Origin: Pseudomonas parafulva
GTDB taxonomy: Bacteria > Pseudomonadota > Gammaproteobacteria > Pseudomonadales > Pseudomonadaceae
Length of the DNA stretch: 64,000 nucleotides
Reading direction: 5' to 3'
Assembly (NCBI RefSeq): GCF_000800255.1
Contig: NZ_CP009747.1
Location: 868,001 to 932,000 of the forward strand
The notes under the pieces were generated by a model, which was not told the DNA's origin, ran no database searches, and saw only the letters and a list, made by a program, of their open reading frames with translations. The position numbers were made by a program, and so were the translations under genes. Of the stretch, positions 1 to 9,990 are shown in pieces. How positions within the stretch are numbered: the stretch's first letter is position 1; each line of letters opens with the position of its first letter.

Positions 1-1
1 C

Positions 2-283
2 AAGAACGGCTTGCTGCCGATCATCCTGGCCGACGAAGAAGTGGACGAATTGTTCAAGCAGGTCGAGGCCAATCCGGGGTATCAACTCACCATCGACCTG
101 CAGGCCCAGGCCGTCACTCGCCCGGACGGCAAGGTCCTGCATTTCGAGATCGACGCCTTCCGCAAGCACTGCCTGCTCAATGGCCTGGATGATATTGGCC
201 TGACCTTGCAGGATGGCGACGCCATCAAGGACTTCGAAATCGGGCACCGCGCTGCGCAGCCGTGGTTGTTTCGCGACGCTTGA
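2..283 (+). CDS. leuD: 3-isopropylmalate dehydratase small subunit, C-terminal part
   Basis: This is the last 93 residues of LeuD; the gene begins before the window and ends at TGA 281-283. LeuD pairs with LeuC to isomerise 2-isopropylmalate to 3-isopropylmalate in leucine synthesis. The visible part starts with KNGLLPIIL and ends with a [20 protein letters not shown] segment and a PWLF tail, which is typical of the small-subunit C-terminus. leuB follows two genes downstream, which supports the call. The active-site Fe-S ligands belong to LeuC, so nothing catalytic is expected here. Confidence 0.93.
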   Translation, partial: KNGLLPIILADEEVDELFKQVEANPGYQLTIDLQAQAVTRPDGKVLHFEIDAFRKHCLLNGLDDIGLTLQDGDAIKDFEIGHRAAQPWLFRDA

Positions 284-336
284 GTGAGCGGGCCAGACGC
301 ACCGCATCTTGAAACGACCCCATGAGGATCGACACC

Positions 337-1101
337 ATGACCAGCAGCACCCACGCCGATGTGGTCCAGCGCCAGTTCGGCGAACAGGCCAGCGCTTATC
401 TGAGCAGCACCGTACATGCCCAGGGCACCGAGTTCGCTCTGCTGCAGGCTGAACTGCAAGGCCAAGGTGCTGCGCGGGTGCTGGACCTTGGCTGTGGTGC
501 CGGCCATGTCAGCTTCCAGGTGGCGCCCTTGGTGGCCGGGGTGGTGGCCTACGATCTCTCGCAGTCGATGCTCGATGTGGTTGCCAGTACGGCGGCGGCG
601 CGTGGGTTGAACACTATCGTCACCGAGCGCGGCGCGGCCGAGCGTCTGCCATTCCCCGATGCCTCTTTCGAGTACGTCATCAGTCGTTATTCGGCGCATC
701 ACTGGAGCGACCTGGGCCTGGCCCTGCGGGAGGTGCGTCGGGTGCTCAAGCCCGGTGGCGTGGCTGCTTTCATCGACGTCATGTCGCCGGGCAGCCCGCT
801 GCTCGACACCTACCTGCAAAGTGTCGAAGTCCTGCGCGACACCAGTCATGTGCGCGATTACTCTGCCGACCAGTGGCTGCGCCAGGTCAGTGATGCGGGG
901 CTGTTCACCCGCAGCCACAGCCGCCAGCGTTTGCACCTGGAATTCGCCTCCTGGGTCGAGCGCATGCGCACACCCGAGCCGATGCGCGTGGCCATCCGCC
1001 AGCTCCAGCGGGCCATGGGAGAGGAAGTGCGGCAGTATTATCAGATCCAAGCCGACGGCTCCTTCAGCACGGATGTCATCGTGCTGTGGGCCGAGCGCTA
1101 G
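337..1101 (+). CDS. Class I SAM-dependent methyltransferase (UbiE/Methyltransf_11 type)
   Basis: The product has 254 residues. Motif I, VLDLGCGAGHVSF, near residues 48-60 is the SAM-binding glycine loop; an acidic residue follows at the end of strand 2 (AYDLS) and a post-II segment reads RLPFPDASFEYV. The fold is the small-molecule methyltransferase type. The start at 337 is chosen over the ATG at 322 because AGGA at 326-329 lies about 7 nt before it. It sits between leuD and leuB, with 51 nt before leuB. The substrate cannot be read from sequence; placement within the leucine cluster is conserved in pseudomonads as far as I recall, but no role in leucine synthesis is implied. Confidence 0.85.
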   Translation: MTSSTHADVVQRQFGEQASAYLSSTVHAQGTEFALLQAELQGQGAARVLDLGCGAGHVSFQVAPLVAGVVAYDLSQSMLDVVASTAAARGLNTIVTERGAAERLPFPDASFEYVISRYSAHHWSDLGLALREVRRVLKPGGVAAFIDVMSPGSPLLDTYLQSVEVLRDTSHVRDYSADQWLRQVSDAGLFTRSHSRQRLHLEFASWVERMRTPEPMRVAIRQLQRAMGEEVRQYYQIQADGSFSTDVIVLWAER

Positions 1102-1152
1102 CATTTCGGCGCGGCGCATCCAGCCGCGCTGCTTGAACGAATAGAGGAAAGC

Positions 1153-2235
1153 ATGAGCAAACAGATTCTGATTCTCCCAGGTGATGGCATCGGCCCGGAA
1201 ATCATGGCCGAGGCCGTCAAGGTGCTGAACCTGGCCAACGAAAAGTTTGGCCTGGGTTTAAGCCTGGCGCACGATGTGATCGGCGGCGCGGCCATCGACA
1301 AACACGGCGTGCCGTTGGCCGATGAAACGCTGGAGCGCGCGCGCAACGCCGATGCTGTGCTGCTGGGCGCTGTCGGTGGACCGAAGTGGGACAAGATCGA
1401 GCGTGACATCCGTCCCGAGCGTGGCCTGCTGAAGATCCGCGCACAACTGGGCCTGTTCGCCAACCTGCGTCCGGCGATCCTCTACCCGCAACTGGCGCAG
1501 GCTTCTTCGCTCAAGCCGGAGATCGTGTCCGGTCTGGACATCCTCATCGTCCGCGAGTTGACCGGCGGTATCTACTTCGGCGCACCTCGTGGTCAGCGCG
1601 AGTTGCAGGGCGGCGAGCGTCAGGCCTACGACACCTTGCCGTACAGCGAGAGCGAAGTGCGTCGCATCGCCCGTGTCGGCTTCGACATGGCCCGCGTGCG
1701 CGGCAAGAAGCTGTGCTCGGTCGACAAGGCCAACGTCCTGGCATCCAGCCAGCTCTGGCGTGAAGTGGTCGAAGAGGTGGCCAAGGACTATCCGGACGTC
1801 GAGCTCAGCCATATGTACGTGGACAACGCCGCCATGCAGCTGGTCCGCGCACCCAAGCAGTTCGATGTGGTGGTCACCGATAACATGTTCGGAGACATCC
1901 TTTCGGACGAAGCTTCCATGCTGACCGGCTCCATCGGCATGTTGCCGTCTGCGTCGCTGGACGCCGACAACAAGGGCATGTACGAGCCGTGCCATGGCTC
2001 GGCGCCGGACATCGCCGGGCAAGGCATCGCCAACCCACTGGCGACCATTCTTTCGGTGTCCATGATGCTGCGCTACAGCTTCAACCAGCAGGTGGCCGCC
2101 GAGGCCATCGAGCGTGCCGTCAGCCTAGTGCTCGACCAAGGGCTGCGCACTGGCGACATCTGGTCGGCCGGTTGCACCAAGGTCGGTACCCAGGAAATGG
2201 GCGACGCAGTAGTCGCGGCTCTGCAGAATCTGTAA
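1153..2235 (+). CDS. leuB: 3-isopropylmalate dehydrogenase
   Basis: The product has 360 residues, normal for LeuB. It oxidises and decarboxylates 3-isopropylmalate to 2-oxoisocaproate with NAD, the third leucine-specific step, in the cytoplasm. The N-terminus [12 protein letters not shown] is the family signature and [14 protein letters not shown] carries the divalent-metal aspartates, about D248 and D252. A GGVGGPKWD-type loop ([10 protein letters not shown]) is also present. AGGAAA at 1144-1149 serves as ribosome binding site. It is followed by a hairpin with a T run before asd. Confidence 0.97.
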   Translation: MSKQILILPGDGIGPEIMAEAVKVLNLANEKFGLGLSLAHDVIGGAAIDKHGVPLADETLERARNADAVLLGAVGGPKWDKIERDIRPERGLLKIRAQLGLFANLRPAILYPQLAQASSLKPEIVSGLDILIVRELTGGIYFGAPRGQRELQGGERQAYDTLPYSESEVRRIARVGFDMARVRGKKLCSVDKANVLASSQLWREVVEEVAKDYPDVELSHMYVDNAAMQLVRAPKQFDVVVTDNMFGDILSDEASMLTGSIGMLPSASLDADNKGMYEPCHGSAPDIAGQGIANPLATILSVSMMLRYSFNQQVAAEAIERAVSLVLDQGLRTGDIWSAGCTKVGTQEMGDAVVAALQNL

Positions 2236-2243
2236 TCTCTCTG

Positions 2244-2282
2244 GCCCGCCGTCGTTTCCCCTCGACGGTGGCCCACTTTTTA
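2244..2282 (+). terminator. Probable intrinsic terminator after leuB
   Basis: An 8-bp stem (2247-2254 with 2263-2270, one G-U pair) with an 8-nt loop is followed by CCCACTTTTT. The T run starts some nucleotides after the stem, so it may be only partly effective and asd may receive read-through. Confidence 0.5.
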
Positions 2283-2299
2283 GCAAAGGTGTAGTTGCG

Positions 2300-3412
2300 A
2301 TGAAACGTGTAGGTCTGATCGGTTGGCGCGGTATGGTCGGTTCCGTGCTCATGCAGCGGATGCTGGAAGAGCAGGACTTCGACCTTATCGAGCCGGTGTT
2401 CTTCACCACCTCCAATGTCGGCGGCCAGGGCCCGAACGTGGGCAAGGATACGGCGCCGCTCAAGGACGCCTATTCGATCGAAGAGCTCAAGACCCTCGAC
2501 GTGATCCTGACCTGCCAGGGCGGCGACTACACCAACGAAGTCTTCCCCAAGCTGCGCGAAGCAGGCTGGCAAGGCTACTGGATCGACGCCGCGTCGTCCC
2601 TGCGCATGCAGGACGATGCAGTCATCATTCTCGACCCGGTCAACCGCAAGGTCATCGACCATCAACTGGACGCTGGCACCAAGAACTACATCGGCGGCAA
2701 CTGCACCGTCAGTCTGATGCTGATGGGCTTGGGCGGGCTGTTCGAAGCCGGTCTGGTGGAGTGGATGAGCGCCATGACCTACCAGGCAGCCTCCGGTGCA
2801 GGCGCGCAGAACATGCGTGAGCTGATCCGGCAAATGGGCGGTATCCATGCCGCGGTAGCGGACGAACTGGCCAATCCCGCCAGTGCCATTCTCGACATCG
2901 ACCGCAAGGTCGCCGAGACCATGCGCGGTGATGGCTTCCCCACCGAAAACTTCGGTGTGCCGCTGGCCGGTAGCCTGATTCCGTGGATCGACAAGGAATT
3001 GCCCAACGGTCAGAGCCGTGAGGAATGGAAGGCCCAGGCCGAAACCAACAAGATTCTCGGTCGCTTCAAAAGCCCGATTCCGGTCGACGGCATCTGCGTG
3101 CGGATCGGCGCCATGCGTTGCCATAGCCAGGCACTGACCATCAAGCTGAACAAGGATGTGCCGCTGGCCGATATCGAAGGCATGATCAGCCAGCACAATC
3201 CGTGGGTTAAGTTGGTACCCAATCAGCGCGAGATCAGCATGCAGGAACTGAGTCCGACTCAGGTCACTGGCACCCTGAACGTTCCGGTTGGCCGTCTGCG
3301 CAAGCTGAACATGGGCTCGCAGTACCTTGGGGCATTCACAGTCGGCGACCAACTGCTGTGGGGCGCAGCCGAACCGCTGCGCCGCATGCTGCGAATTCTT
3401 CTGGAGCGTTGA
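2300..3412 (+). CDS. asd: Aspartate-semialdehyde dehydrogenase
   Basis: The product has 370 residues and belongs to the Gram-negative Asd type. It reduces aspartyl phosphate to aspartate semialdehyde with NADPH, the branch point to lysine/diaminopimelate, threonine and methionine. The NADP loop is GWRGMVGS near the N-terminus. The catalytic cysteine is C135 in GGNCTVSL, the same position as in the E. coli enzyme, and a downstream [11 protein letters not shown] segment carries the active-site histidine. A strong terminator follows. An Asd-like paralogue without this cysteine lies next downstream. Confidence 0.97.
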   Translation: MKRVGLIGWRGMVGSVLMQRMLEEQDFDLIEPVFFTTSNVGGQGPNVGKDTAPLKDAYSIEELKTLDVILTCQGGDYTNEVFPKLREAGWQGYWIDAASSLRMQDDAVIILDPVNRKVIDHQLDAGTKNYIGGNCTVSLMLMGLGGLFEAGLVEWMSAMTYQAASGAGAQNMRELIRQMGGIHAAVADELANPASAILDIDRKVAETMRGDGFPTENFGVPLAGSLIPWIDKELPNGQSREEWKAQAETNKILGRFKSPIPVDGICVRIGAMRCHSQALTIKLNKDVPLADIEGMISQHNPWVKLVPNQREISMQELSPTQVTGTLNVPVGRLRKLNMGSQYLGAFTVGDQLLWGAAEPLRRMLRILLER

Positions 3413-3428
3413 TCGCTTCGGCGTGTCG

Positions 3429-3464
3429 AAAAACCCGTGCCGGGCAACCGCACGGGTTTTTTGT
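3429..3464 (+). terminator. Intrinsic terminator after asd
   Basis: AAACCCGTGC at 3431-3440 pairs perfectly with GCACGGGTTT at 3450-3459 around a 9-nt loop, followed by more T residues (TTTTTTG). This is a strong rho-independent terminator that separates asd from the paralogue. Confidence 0.88.
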
Positions 3465-3521
3465 TTGTCTGTCAATCAAGTACAGTGCCGCTCCCGCCGT
3501 TCCCGTACAAGGATTCAAAGC

Positions 3522-4526
3522 ATGAGCCAAGCCTTAGATATCGCCGTCGTCGGCGCCACCGGCAGTGTCGGTGAAGCCCTGGTGCAGATCCTCGAGGAGC
3601 TTCAGTTTCCAGTGGCAACCCTGCATTTGTTGGCGAGCATGGAGTCAGCGGGCAGCAGTGTGATGTTCGCCGGCAAGAAGGTCCGTGTGCGCGAAGTCGA
3701 CAGTTTCGATTTTGCTCAGGTCAAGCTGGCGTTCTTCGCCGCTGGTGCGGCGGTGAGCCGCACTTTTGCGAGCAAGGCGCGTGAGGCTGGGTGTTCGGTG
3801 ATCGACCTCTCTGGCGGGCTCGAAGAGGCGTTGAGCATCGTACCGGAGGCCAACCCTGAGGCGCTGGACGGGCTAAAGCTGCCCGTAGTGGTGTCGAGCC
3901 CGAGCAGCGGTGCGATCGCCTTGGCGGTGGCGCTGGCACCGCTTCGAGGTGTGCTCGATATCGAGCGAATTCAGGTCATGGCCTGCCTGGCCGTGTCGTC
4001 GCAGGGACGCGAGGCCGTGAACGAACTGGCCAGACAGACTGCCGAGTTGCTCAACGCACGCCCTCTCGAGCCGCGCTTCTTCGATCGGCAGGTGGCGTTC
4101 AACCTGCTGGCGCAAGTGGGCGCTACCGATGAGCAGGGGCACGGCACCCTGGAGCGGCGCTTGGTCAGTGAGAGTCGCGTGCTGTTGGGGCTGCCTGAAC
4201 TGAAGATTTCTGTGAGCTGCGTTCAAGTCCCAGTGTTTTTCGGCGATAGCTTCAGTGTGTCCGTACAAAGCCGAACTCCCGTGGATGTGCAGGCGGTCAA
4301 GCTGGCGCTGGACGGCGCTGCCAGCGTCGAACGCGTGGAGAATGACGACTATCCGACGCCAGTGGGTGACGCAGTGGGGCAGGACGTGGTCTATGTTGGT
4401 CGTGTACGCCAGGGAATCGACGCGGATCACCAACTCGATCTGTGGTTGACGACCGACAACGTGCGCAAGGGCGCGGCCCTCAACGCCGTACAATTGGCGC
4501 AATTGTTGATTAAAAAAATGGCGTAA
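3522..4526 (+). CDS. usg: USG-1-like aspartate-semialdehyde dehydrogenase paralogue, catalytic Cys missing
   Basis: The product has 334 residues with the Asd fold: an N-terminal VVGATGSVGEALV nucleotide loop and the dimerisation domain. It resembles the Bacillus/Archaea branch of Asd more than the neighbouring Asd. The active-site motif that reads NPNCST in true enzymes of that branch here reads SPSSGA, so serine 129 stands where the nucleophilic cysteine should be. It is therefore unlikely to be an aspartate-semialdehyde dehydrogenase. The ATG at 3522 is preceded by AAGGA. Its position directly before fimV is conserved in pseudomonads as I recall. The role is unknown. Confidence 0.85.
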   Translation: MSQALDIAVVGATGSVGEALVQILEELQFPVATLHLLASMESAGSSVMFAGKKVRVREVDSFDFAQVKLAFFAAGAAVSRTFASKAREAGCSVIDLSGGLEEALSIVPEANPEALDGLKLPVVVSSPSSGAIALAVALAPLRGVLDIERIQVMACLAVSSQGREAVNELARQTAELLNARPLEPRFFDRQVAFNLLAQVGATDEQGHGTLERRLVSESRVLLGLPELKISVSCVQVPVFFGDSFSVSVQSRTPVDVQAVKLALDGAASVERVENDDYPTPVGDAVGQDVVYVGRVRQGIDADHQLDLWLTTDNVRKGAALNAVQLAQLLIKKMA

Positions 4527-4597
4527 AAGATACTGGCCAGCACATTTGTCCTACGCCTGGCAGGTATTGGGGACGATTCATACAAGGGAACAGGTCC

Positions 4598-7213
4598 ATG
4601 CTTCGAATTCGCAAATTGGTTCTGGCTATCGCGGCCGCTTCGGCGCTGTCGTCCGGCATGGCCAATGCACTCGGTCTTGGCGAGCTGACCCTCAAGTCGG
4701 CGCAGAACCAGCCGCTGGACGCCGAGATCGAGCTGCTCGATGTACGCGACCTGACCCCTGCGGAGGTGGCGCCTAGCCTGGCGCCCGCCGAGGAGTTCGC
4801 CAAGGCTGGCGTGACGCTACCGGCCTATCTGCAGGACCTGAGCTTCACCCCGGTGATCAACCCCAACGGCCGCAGCGTGCTGCGTGTCACCTCCAGCAAG
4901 CCGCTGCCCGAGCCTGTCATCAAGTTTCTGGTGCAAGTGATGTGGCCGCAAGGGCGCCTGCTGCGTGACTACAGCGTTGCGCTCGATGCGCCGCAAGCTG
5001 CCACTGCCGCGCCAGCGCAGGGAACCGTCAACCCGGCGACCACTGTGGGCAGCTACACCACCCGTCAGCGTGACACGCTCTGGCAAATCGCTGCGCGTAA
5101 TACCCAGGGTGGCTCGATTCAACAAACCATGCTGGCGATCCAGGCTTTGAATCCTGACGCCTTCATCGGTAACAACATCAACCAGCTCAAGACCGGCCAG
5201 GTGCTGCGCCTGCCGGATCAGCAGCAGATCCGCGCCATCCCCCAGGGCGAAGCGATTCGTGAGGTGGCCGAACAGTACGCCGCCTGGCGCGAAGGACGGC
5301 GCCTGGGGCCTCGCGCTCGGCAATTGGACGCGACCCGTCGTGGCGCCGCCGATGCTGCCCCGGCACGGATTGCCCAAGGCGATAACCTGCGCCTGGTCTC
5401 ACCGAATAACCAAGGTGCGGCGAATGACGCCAAGGCCCTCAGCGACAAATTGGCGGTCGCTCAGGAGAGCCTGGATACCAGTCGCCGTGACAACGAAGAA
5501 CTGCAGAGTCGAATGACCGATCTGCAAAGCCAGTTGGACAAGCTGCAGCGCCTGATCGAACTGAAGAATGATCAACTGGCGCGTCTGCAGGCTCAAGGTG
5601 ACGCGGCGCCGGCCGCTACGGTAGCGCCGCCGCCGGTCGAGCCTGCGGTGAATGCCCAACTGACGCCGGCCGAACCTGTGGTCGTACCCCCTCCGGCTGC
5701 GGTCGACACCGCGCCGGTGCCGGAGCCAGAGACCGCTGCCCAGCCCCAGACCGAACCGAGCATGCTCGACGATCTGCTGGGTAATCCGTTGTTGCTGGGA
5801 CTGTTGGCCGGTTCGGCGTTCCTGGTCCTGCTGCTGTTGCTGCTGCTTCTGGCGCGCAAGCGCAAGGCGCAGCAAGAGGCGGAAAAACATCTGCGCATGG
5901 CGCGGGCGCTGGCCGAGGACGATGAGCGCGGGCCGGACCCAGACTTGCCACCAGGCAGCTTCGATGGCCTGGACGTGTCTGCCCCCACGGTGACCCTGTC
6001 GCCGGCGGTGGTGGCGGCCTCTGCAGCGGCCGCCGCCGCGGCTGAGAAGCCGGTCGCTGCCAGTGCGCCTGTGGTTGCCGATCGCTATGCCGCACTGTTG
6101 GCCGAGGTCGATGACAGTGTCGCCAAGGGGCATCTGAACCACGCCGCTAGCCTGCTTGAGCCTGTTGTGGCTGCTGAGCCGCAGCGCAGCGACCTGCGCC
6201 TGAAGTTGATGGAGGTCTATGCGCGTCAAGGCGATCAACACGCCTTTGCCGAGCAGGAGCACCAGTTGGCCGACACCCCGGAGAATCAGGGTGAAGTCGA
6301 AGGCATCAAGCAGCGTTACCCGGCCATGGTTGCCGTCGTGGCTGCGACGGCAGCCGTCGGGCTCGGCGCCGCCGCTTTGGCAGCAGAGCAGGATGAGCAA
6401 TACGTCCAGGAGCTGTTGCAGGACCCAGAGCCGCTAGTCGAGGCGCAGCCTGAGCCCGTGCAAGCCGTCGAGCCCGCGCCGCAGGACGCCAGCGAAGCTG
6501 ACGTCGAATCCATCACGGCCACGCCGGATTTGGGCGACGACTTCGACCTGAGCCTGGATGACGACCTGCTGTTGGACGAGCCGCTCGACGCGCCGGTGCT
6601 CGACGCCCCAGAAGCACCGCAGGCCGACCAGATGCAGAGCGGCGCAGACGACGATTTCGAGGCGCTGCTGGCGCAGGCTCAGGCGCAGTCCCAGCCGCAG
6701 CCACTGGATGATCTGGCGGACTTCGACCTGGATGTCGGTGAGCCTGCTGCTGCCACGCCAGCCGCAGACAGCGAGACGCCCGTTGATGTCGCTGCCGAGC
6801 TTGCGGCGTTCGACGAGATTCCTGAGTTCGATCCGATTTCCGAACTGGAACTGCCGGAGGACTTCGACCTGTCGTTGTCGCTGGATGACGAAACACCCGC
6901 CGACAAGCATTTCGCGTCTGAGCTCGATGATGTCAACGCCGAACTGGACAAGCTTTCGCAGAGTCTGGCGTCGCCTTCGCTGGAACCGCATTTCACCGCC
7001 GAGGATGCGGCGCTCGAGCCCGAAGCCCTGGACGACCTGGATTTCGATTTCTTCTCCGGGACCGATGAGGTGGCGACCAAGCTGGACCTGGCGCGTGCCT
7101 ACATCGATATGGGCGACCATCAGGGGGCCCGCGACATCCTCGATGAAGTGGTCAAGGATGGTGACGATACCCAGCGTCAGGAAGCTGAGGACATGCTCTC
7201 GCGTCTGGTCTGA
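4598..7213 (+). CDS. fimV: Polar hub/motility protein FimV
   Basis: The product has 871 residues. FimV is an inner-membrane protein needed for type IV pilus assembly, twitching and polar localisation. Visible order: signal peptide (residues 1-24, cut after MANA), a conserved periplasmic domain starting LGLGELTLKSAQNQPLDAEI, a LysM-like peptidoglycan-binding stretch near residues 152-210, a coiled coil near 275-335, a Pro/Ala-rich linker, one transmembrane helix near 396-420, a long acidic Asp/Glu/Pro/Ala-rich cytoplasmic region, and the conserved C-terminal TPR-like FimV domain near 820-871 (KLDLARAYIDMGD). This matches the known architecture. A terminator follows at once, so it is the end of its transcript. 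Confidence 0.95.
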   Translation: MLRIRKLVLAIAAASALSSGMANALGLGELTLKSAQNQPLDAEIELLDVRDLTPAEVAPSLAPAEEFAKAGVTLPAYLQDLSFTPVINPNGRSVLRVTSSKPLPEPVIKFLVQVMWPQGRLLRDYSVALDAPQAATAAPAQGTVNPATTVGSYTTRQRDTLWQIAARNTQGGSIQQTMLAIQALNPDAFIGNNINQLKTGQVLRLPDQQQIRAIPQGEAIREVAEQYAAWREGRRLGPRARQLDATRRGAADAAPARIAQGDNLRLVSPNNQGAANDAKALSDKLAVAQESLDTSRRDNEELQSRMTDLQSQLDKLQRLIELKNDQLARLQAQGDAAPAATVAPPPVEPAVNAQLTPAEPVVVPPPAAVDTAPVPEPETAAQPQTEPSMLDDLLGNPLLLGLLAGSAFLVLLLLLLLLARKRKAQQEAEKHLRMARALAEDDERGPDPDLPPGSFDGLDVSAPTVTLSPAVVAASAAAAAAAEKPVAASAPVVADRYAALLAEVDDSVAKGHLNHAASLLEPVVAAEPQRSDLRLKLMEVYARQGDQHAFAEQEHQLADTPENQGEVEGIKQRYPAMVAVVAATAAVGLGAAALAAEQDEQYVQELLQDPEPLVEAQPEPVQAVEPAPQDASEADVESITATPDLGDDFDLSLDDDLLLDEPLDAPVLDAPEAPQADQMQSGADDDFEALLAQAQAQSQPQPLDDLADFDLDVGEPAAATPAADSETPVDVAAELAAFDEIPEFDPISELELPEDFDLSLSLDDETPADKHFASELDDVNAELDKLSQSLASPSLEPHFTAEDAALEPEALDDLDFDFFSGTDEVATKLDLARAYIDMGDHQGARDILDEVVKDGDDTQRQEAEDMLSRLV

Positions 7214-7238
7214 CAGGCAGCGTGCTTGAGGTGGTTGA

Positions 7239-7265
7239 CGGCAGCCCAGTGGGCTGCCGTTTTCT
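7239..7265 (+). terminator. Intrinsic terminator after fimV
   Basis: CGGCAGCCCA and TGGGCTGCCG form a tight hairpin (7239-7259) followed directly by TTTTCTTT. It separates fimV from truA. Confidence 0.85.
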
Positions 7266-7308
7266 TTATAATGGCCGCCTTTCGATCAGCTCCACAGGTT
7301 TGGCTTTC

Positions 7309-8163
7309 TTGGACATCAACGACATCGAGGCGGCCGAGTCGGCCGCCGAAGGCTACTCGCGCATCGCCCTGGGCGTGGAATACAAAGGGTCGCGCTATCG
7401 CGGCTGGCAGCGTCAGGCCAGCGGCGTGCCCAGTGTCCAGCAGGCGCTGGAGCAGGCGTTGTCGAAGGTCGCCGACGCGCCGATCAGCGTGGTGTGCGCC
7501 GGGCGCACCGATGCCGGTGTGCACGGTTGTGGTCAAGTGGTGCATTTCGACACGTGCGCGGTGCGCGACGAGCGCGCCTGGACCTTGGGCAGCAATTTCA
7601 ACCTGCCCCACGACATCAGCGTGGTCTGGGCGCGGCCAATGCCTGCGCACTTTCACGCACGCTTCAAGGCGACCGCTCGGCGCTACCGCTACGTGATCTA
7701 CAACGATCCGATCCGTCCGGCGCACCTCGCCGAGGAAGTGACCTGGAATCATCGCCCGCTGGACATCGCCGCGATGGCCCAGGCGGCCGAGTACCTGCTC
7801 GGCACTCATGACTTCAGCGCGTTTCGCGCCAGCCAGTGTCAGGCGAAGTCGCCGATCAAGCATATCCATCACCTGCGTGTGACGCGCCACGGTCGCATGA
7901 TCGTGCTGGATGTACGTGCCACCGCTTTCCTGCATCACATGGTGCGCAACATCGCCGGCGTGCTGATGACCATCGGCGCCGGCGAGCGGCCGGTGGAGTG
8001 GGCACGGCAGGTGCTGGAGGGGCGCAATCGGCGCGAAGGCGGTGTCACCGCCCACCCCTACGGCCTTTATCTGGTGCAGGTGGAGTACCCGGACGAGTTC
8101 GCGCTACCGCAGCGTTACATCGGTCCACACTTTCTCACCGGCTACGAGTCGCTGTCCGACTGA
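7309..8163 (+). CDS. truA: tRNA pseudouridine(38-40) synthase TruA
   Basis: The product has 284 residues from a TTG start at 7309. TruA isomerises uridines 38-40 in the anticodon arm of many tRNAs. The catalytic aspartate is D68 in GRTDAGVHG, followed by [17 protein letters not shown] opens the fold. No ATG is in frame upstream of the conserved region; TTG 7309 has AGG at 7296-7298 with 10-nt spacing and lies after the fimV terminator and a TATAAT at 7267-7272, which is why it is preferred to the in-frame start within the terminator. The exact start remains uncertain. Confidence 0.93.
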   Translation: MDINDIEAAESAAEGYSRIALGVEYKGSRYRGWQRQASGVPSVQQALEQALSKVADAPISVVCAGRTDAGVHGCGQVVHFDTCAVRDERAWTLGSNFNLPHDISVVWARPMPAHFHARFKATARRYRYVIYNDPIRPAHLAEEVTWNHRPLDIAAMAQAAEYLLGTHDFSAFRASQCQAKSPIKHIHHLRVTRHGRMIVLDVRATAFLHHMVRNIAGVLMTIGAGERPVEWARQVLEGRNRREGGVTAHPYGLYLVQVEYPDEFALPQRYIGPHFLTGYESLSD

Positions 8164-8222
8164 CGGGCGATACGTCATTTGCTAACATCCGGCCCTTCAC
8201 CGATCACCCAGGGTTGTCGTCC

Positions 8223-8843
8223 ATGAGCAACGTGCGCACCAAGATCTGTGGCATCACCCGCATCGAGGATGCCCTGGCGGCTGCCGAAGCGGGAGCCGAC
8301 GCCATCGGCTTCGTGTTCTATGCCAAGAGCCCGCGCGCGGTGGATGTACGCCAGGCCCGGGCCATCATCGCCGCGCTGCCGCCTTTCGTCACCACCGTGG
8401 GCCTGTTCGTCAATGCCTCGCGTTGCGAACTGAGCGAGATCCTCGAAGTGGTCCCGCTGGACCTGCTACAGTTCCACGGCGATGAAACACCGGCCGATTG
8501 CGAGGGGTACCATCGTCCATGGATCAAAGCGCTGCGCGTGCGCCCGGGCGACGATCTGCAGGCGGCCTGCGAGCACTACCATGGCGCCCGCGGCATTCTG
8601 CTCGATACCTACGTGCCGGGTGTGCCGGGCGGTACGGGTGAAGCGTTCGACTGGTCGCTGGTGCCGGCAGGCCTGAGCAAGCCCATCATTCTGGCCGGAG
8701 GATTGTCGGCGGGTAACGTCGCTCAGGCGATTCGCCAGGTTCGACCCTATGCGGTCGATGTCAGTGGCGGGGTCGAACAGGCCAAGGGCATCAAGGATGC
8801 GGGCAAGATCGATGCCTTCCTCGAGGCGGTCAGGCTGGCATGA
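8223..8843 (+). CDS. trpF: Phosphoribosylanthranilate isomerase
   Basis: The product has 206 residues, usual for a monofunctional TrpF. It catalyses the Amadori rearrangement of phosphoribosylanthranilate in tryptophan synthesis. KICGIT at residues 7-12 holds the catalytic cysteine, LLQFHGDE the barrel strand, LLDTY the catalytic aspartate, and LAGGL and VDVSGGVE the phosphate-binding loops. It lies 59 nt after truA and apart from other trp genes, as is usual in pseudomonads. Confidence 0.96.
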   Translation: MSNVRTKICGITRIEDALAAAEAGADAIGFVFYAKSPRAVDVRQARAIIAALPPFVTTVGLFVNASRCELSEILEVVPLDLLQFHGDETPADCEGYHRPWIKALRVRPGDDLQAACEHYHGARGILLDTYVPGVPGGTGEAFDWSLVPAGLSKPIILAGGLSAGNVAQAIRQVRPYAVDVSGGVEQAKGIKDAGKIDAFLEAVRLA

Positions 8844-9096
8844 GCTTGGATGTGACGGTTGGCCGTGCGCCATCGTCCATAGCTATCGCAGCGCGATGCT
8901 GCCGGCCGGCCCTGCGGGGCTGGCCATCAGAACACGCGGCGCCGCGGGCGTCGGCGTACAGGTTGAAGGTGGAGTGGTGCAACGGGTGGTCCCGTTGGCC
9001 GGTCCATCATCGTTTTGAACACGATTTTGAGCTCAAGGGTCGGGGCAGGGCAGGCGACAGTCAGCCCGCCACCGGCCGGAACGGGAGAAATAGAGC
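8844..9096. other. 253-nt intergenic region trpF-accD
   Basis: No convincing gene is seen. A GC-rich imperfect inverted repeat (GGCCGGCCCTGCGGGGCTGGCC near 8908-8930) has no T run. The last bases (GGGAGAAATAGAGC) are the accD ribosome binding site. Any accD promoter in the region is not obvious by eye. Confidence 0.5.
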
Positions 9097-9990
9097 ATGA
9101 GCAACTGGTTGGTAGACAAACTGATCCCTTCGATCATGCGTTCCGAGGTGAAGAAGAGCTCGGTACCGGAGGGCCTGTGGCACAAGTGCCCATCCTGCGA
9201 AGCCGTGCTGTATCGTCCGGAGCTGGAAAAAACCCTCGACGTCTGCCCCAAGTGCAACCATCACATGCGCATCGGTGCCCGTGAGCGTATCGATATCTTC
9301 CTCGATGCCGAAGGGCGTGCCGAATTGGGTGCCGACCTGGAGCCGGTCGACCGTCTGAAATTCCGTGATGGCAAGAAGTACAAGGACCGCCTGACCGCTG
9401 CTCAGAAGCAGACGGGCGAAAAAGATGCCCTGGTGTCGGTCAGTGGAACGCTGATGGGTCTGCCGGTTGTCGTCAGTGCCTTCGAGTTCTCGTTCATGGG
9501 CGGTTCCATGGGCGCCATCGTCGGTGAACGGTTCGTCCGCGCTGCAAACCATGCGCTGGAACACCGTTGCCCGATGATCTGCTTCTCCGCCTCGGGTGGT
9601 GCGCGCATGCAGGAAGCGCTGATCTCGCTGATGCAGATGGCCAAGACCTCTGCGGTGCTGGCACGTCTGCGTGAAGAAGGCATTCCGTTCATTTCGGTGC
9701 TGACCGATCCGGTCTACGGTGGTGTATCGGCCAGTCTGGCCATGCTCGGCGACGTCATCGTCGGCGAGCCCAAGGCGCTGATCGGCTTCGCCGGCCCACG
9801 CGTGATCGAGCAGACCGTGCGCGAGAAGCTTCCCGAGGGCTTCCAGCGCAGCGAATTCCTGCTGGAGCACGGCGCCATCGACCTGATCATTTCGCGTCAG
9901 GAACTGCGTCCGCGCCTGGCCCGACTGCTGGCGCAAATGACCGGCCAGGCCACGCCTGAGCAGGCCCAAGAAGCTGCCGTCGTCGCGTGA
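9097..9990 (+). CDS. accD: Acetyl-CoA carboxylase carboxyltransferase subunit beta
   Basis: The product has 297 residues. AccD with AccA transfers the carboxyl group from biotin to acetyl-CoA to make malonyl-CoA. The N-terminal zinc ribbon is complete: C31/C34 in KCPSC and C50/C53 in VCPKC. The crotonase-like carboxyltransferase core includes [11 protein letters not shown] and [25 protein letters not shown] precedes the ATG. Its TGA shares one base with the folC start, so the two are translationally coupled. Confidence 0.97.
   Translation: MSNWLVDKLIPSIMRSEVKKSSVPEGLWHKCPSCEAVLYRPELEKTLDVCPKCNHHMRIGARERIDIFLDAEGRAELGADLEPVDRLKFRDGKKYKDRLTAAQKQTGEKDALVSVSGTLMGLPVVVSAFEFSFMGGSMGAIVGERFVRAANHALEHRCPMICFSASGGARMQEALISLMQMAKTSAVLARLREEGIPFISVLTDPVYGGVSASLAMLGDVIVGEPKALIGFAGPRVIEQTVREKLPEGFQRSEFLLEHGAIDLIISRQELRPRLARLLAQMTGQATPEQAQEAAVVA

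Noticed and set aside
8905..8935. GC-rich hairpin between trpF and accD as terminator or attenuator
   Set aside because: No T run, no leader peptide with Trp codons, and trpF lies upstream rather than downstream.
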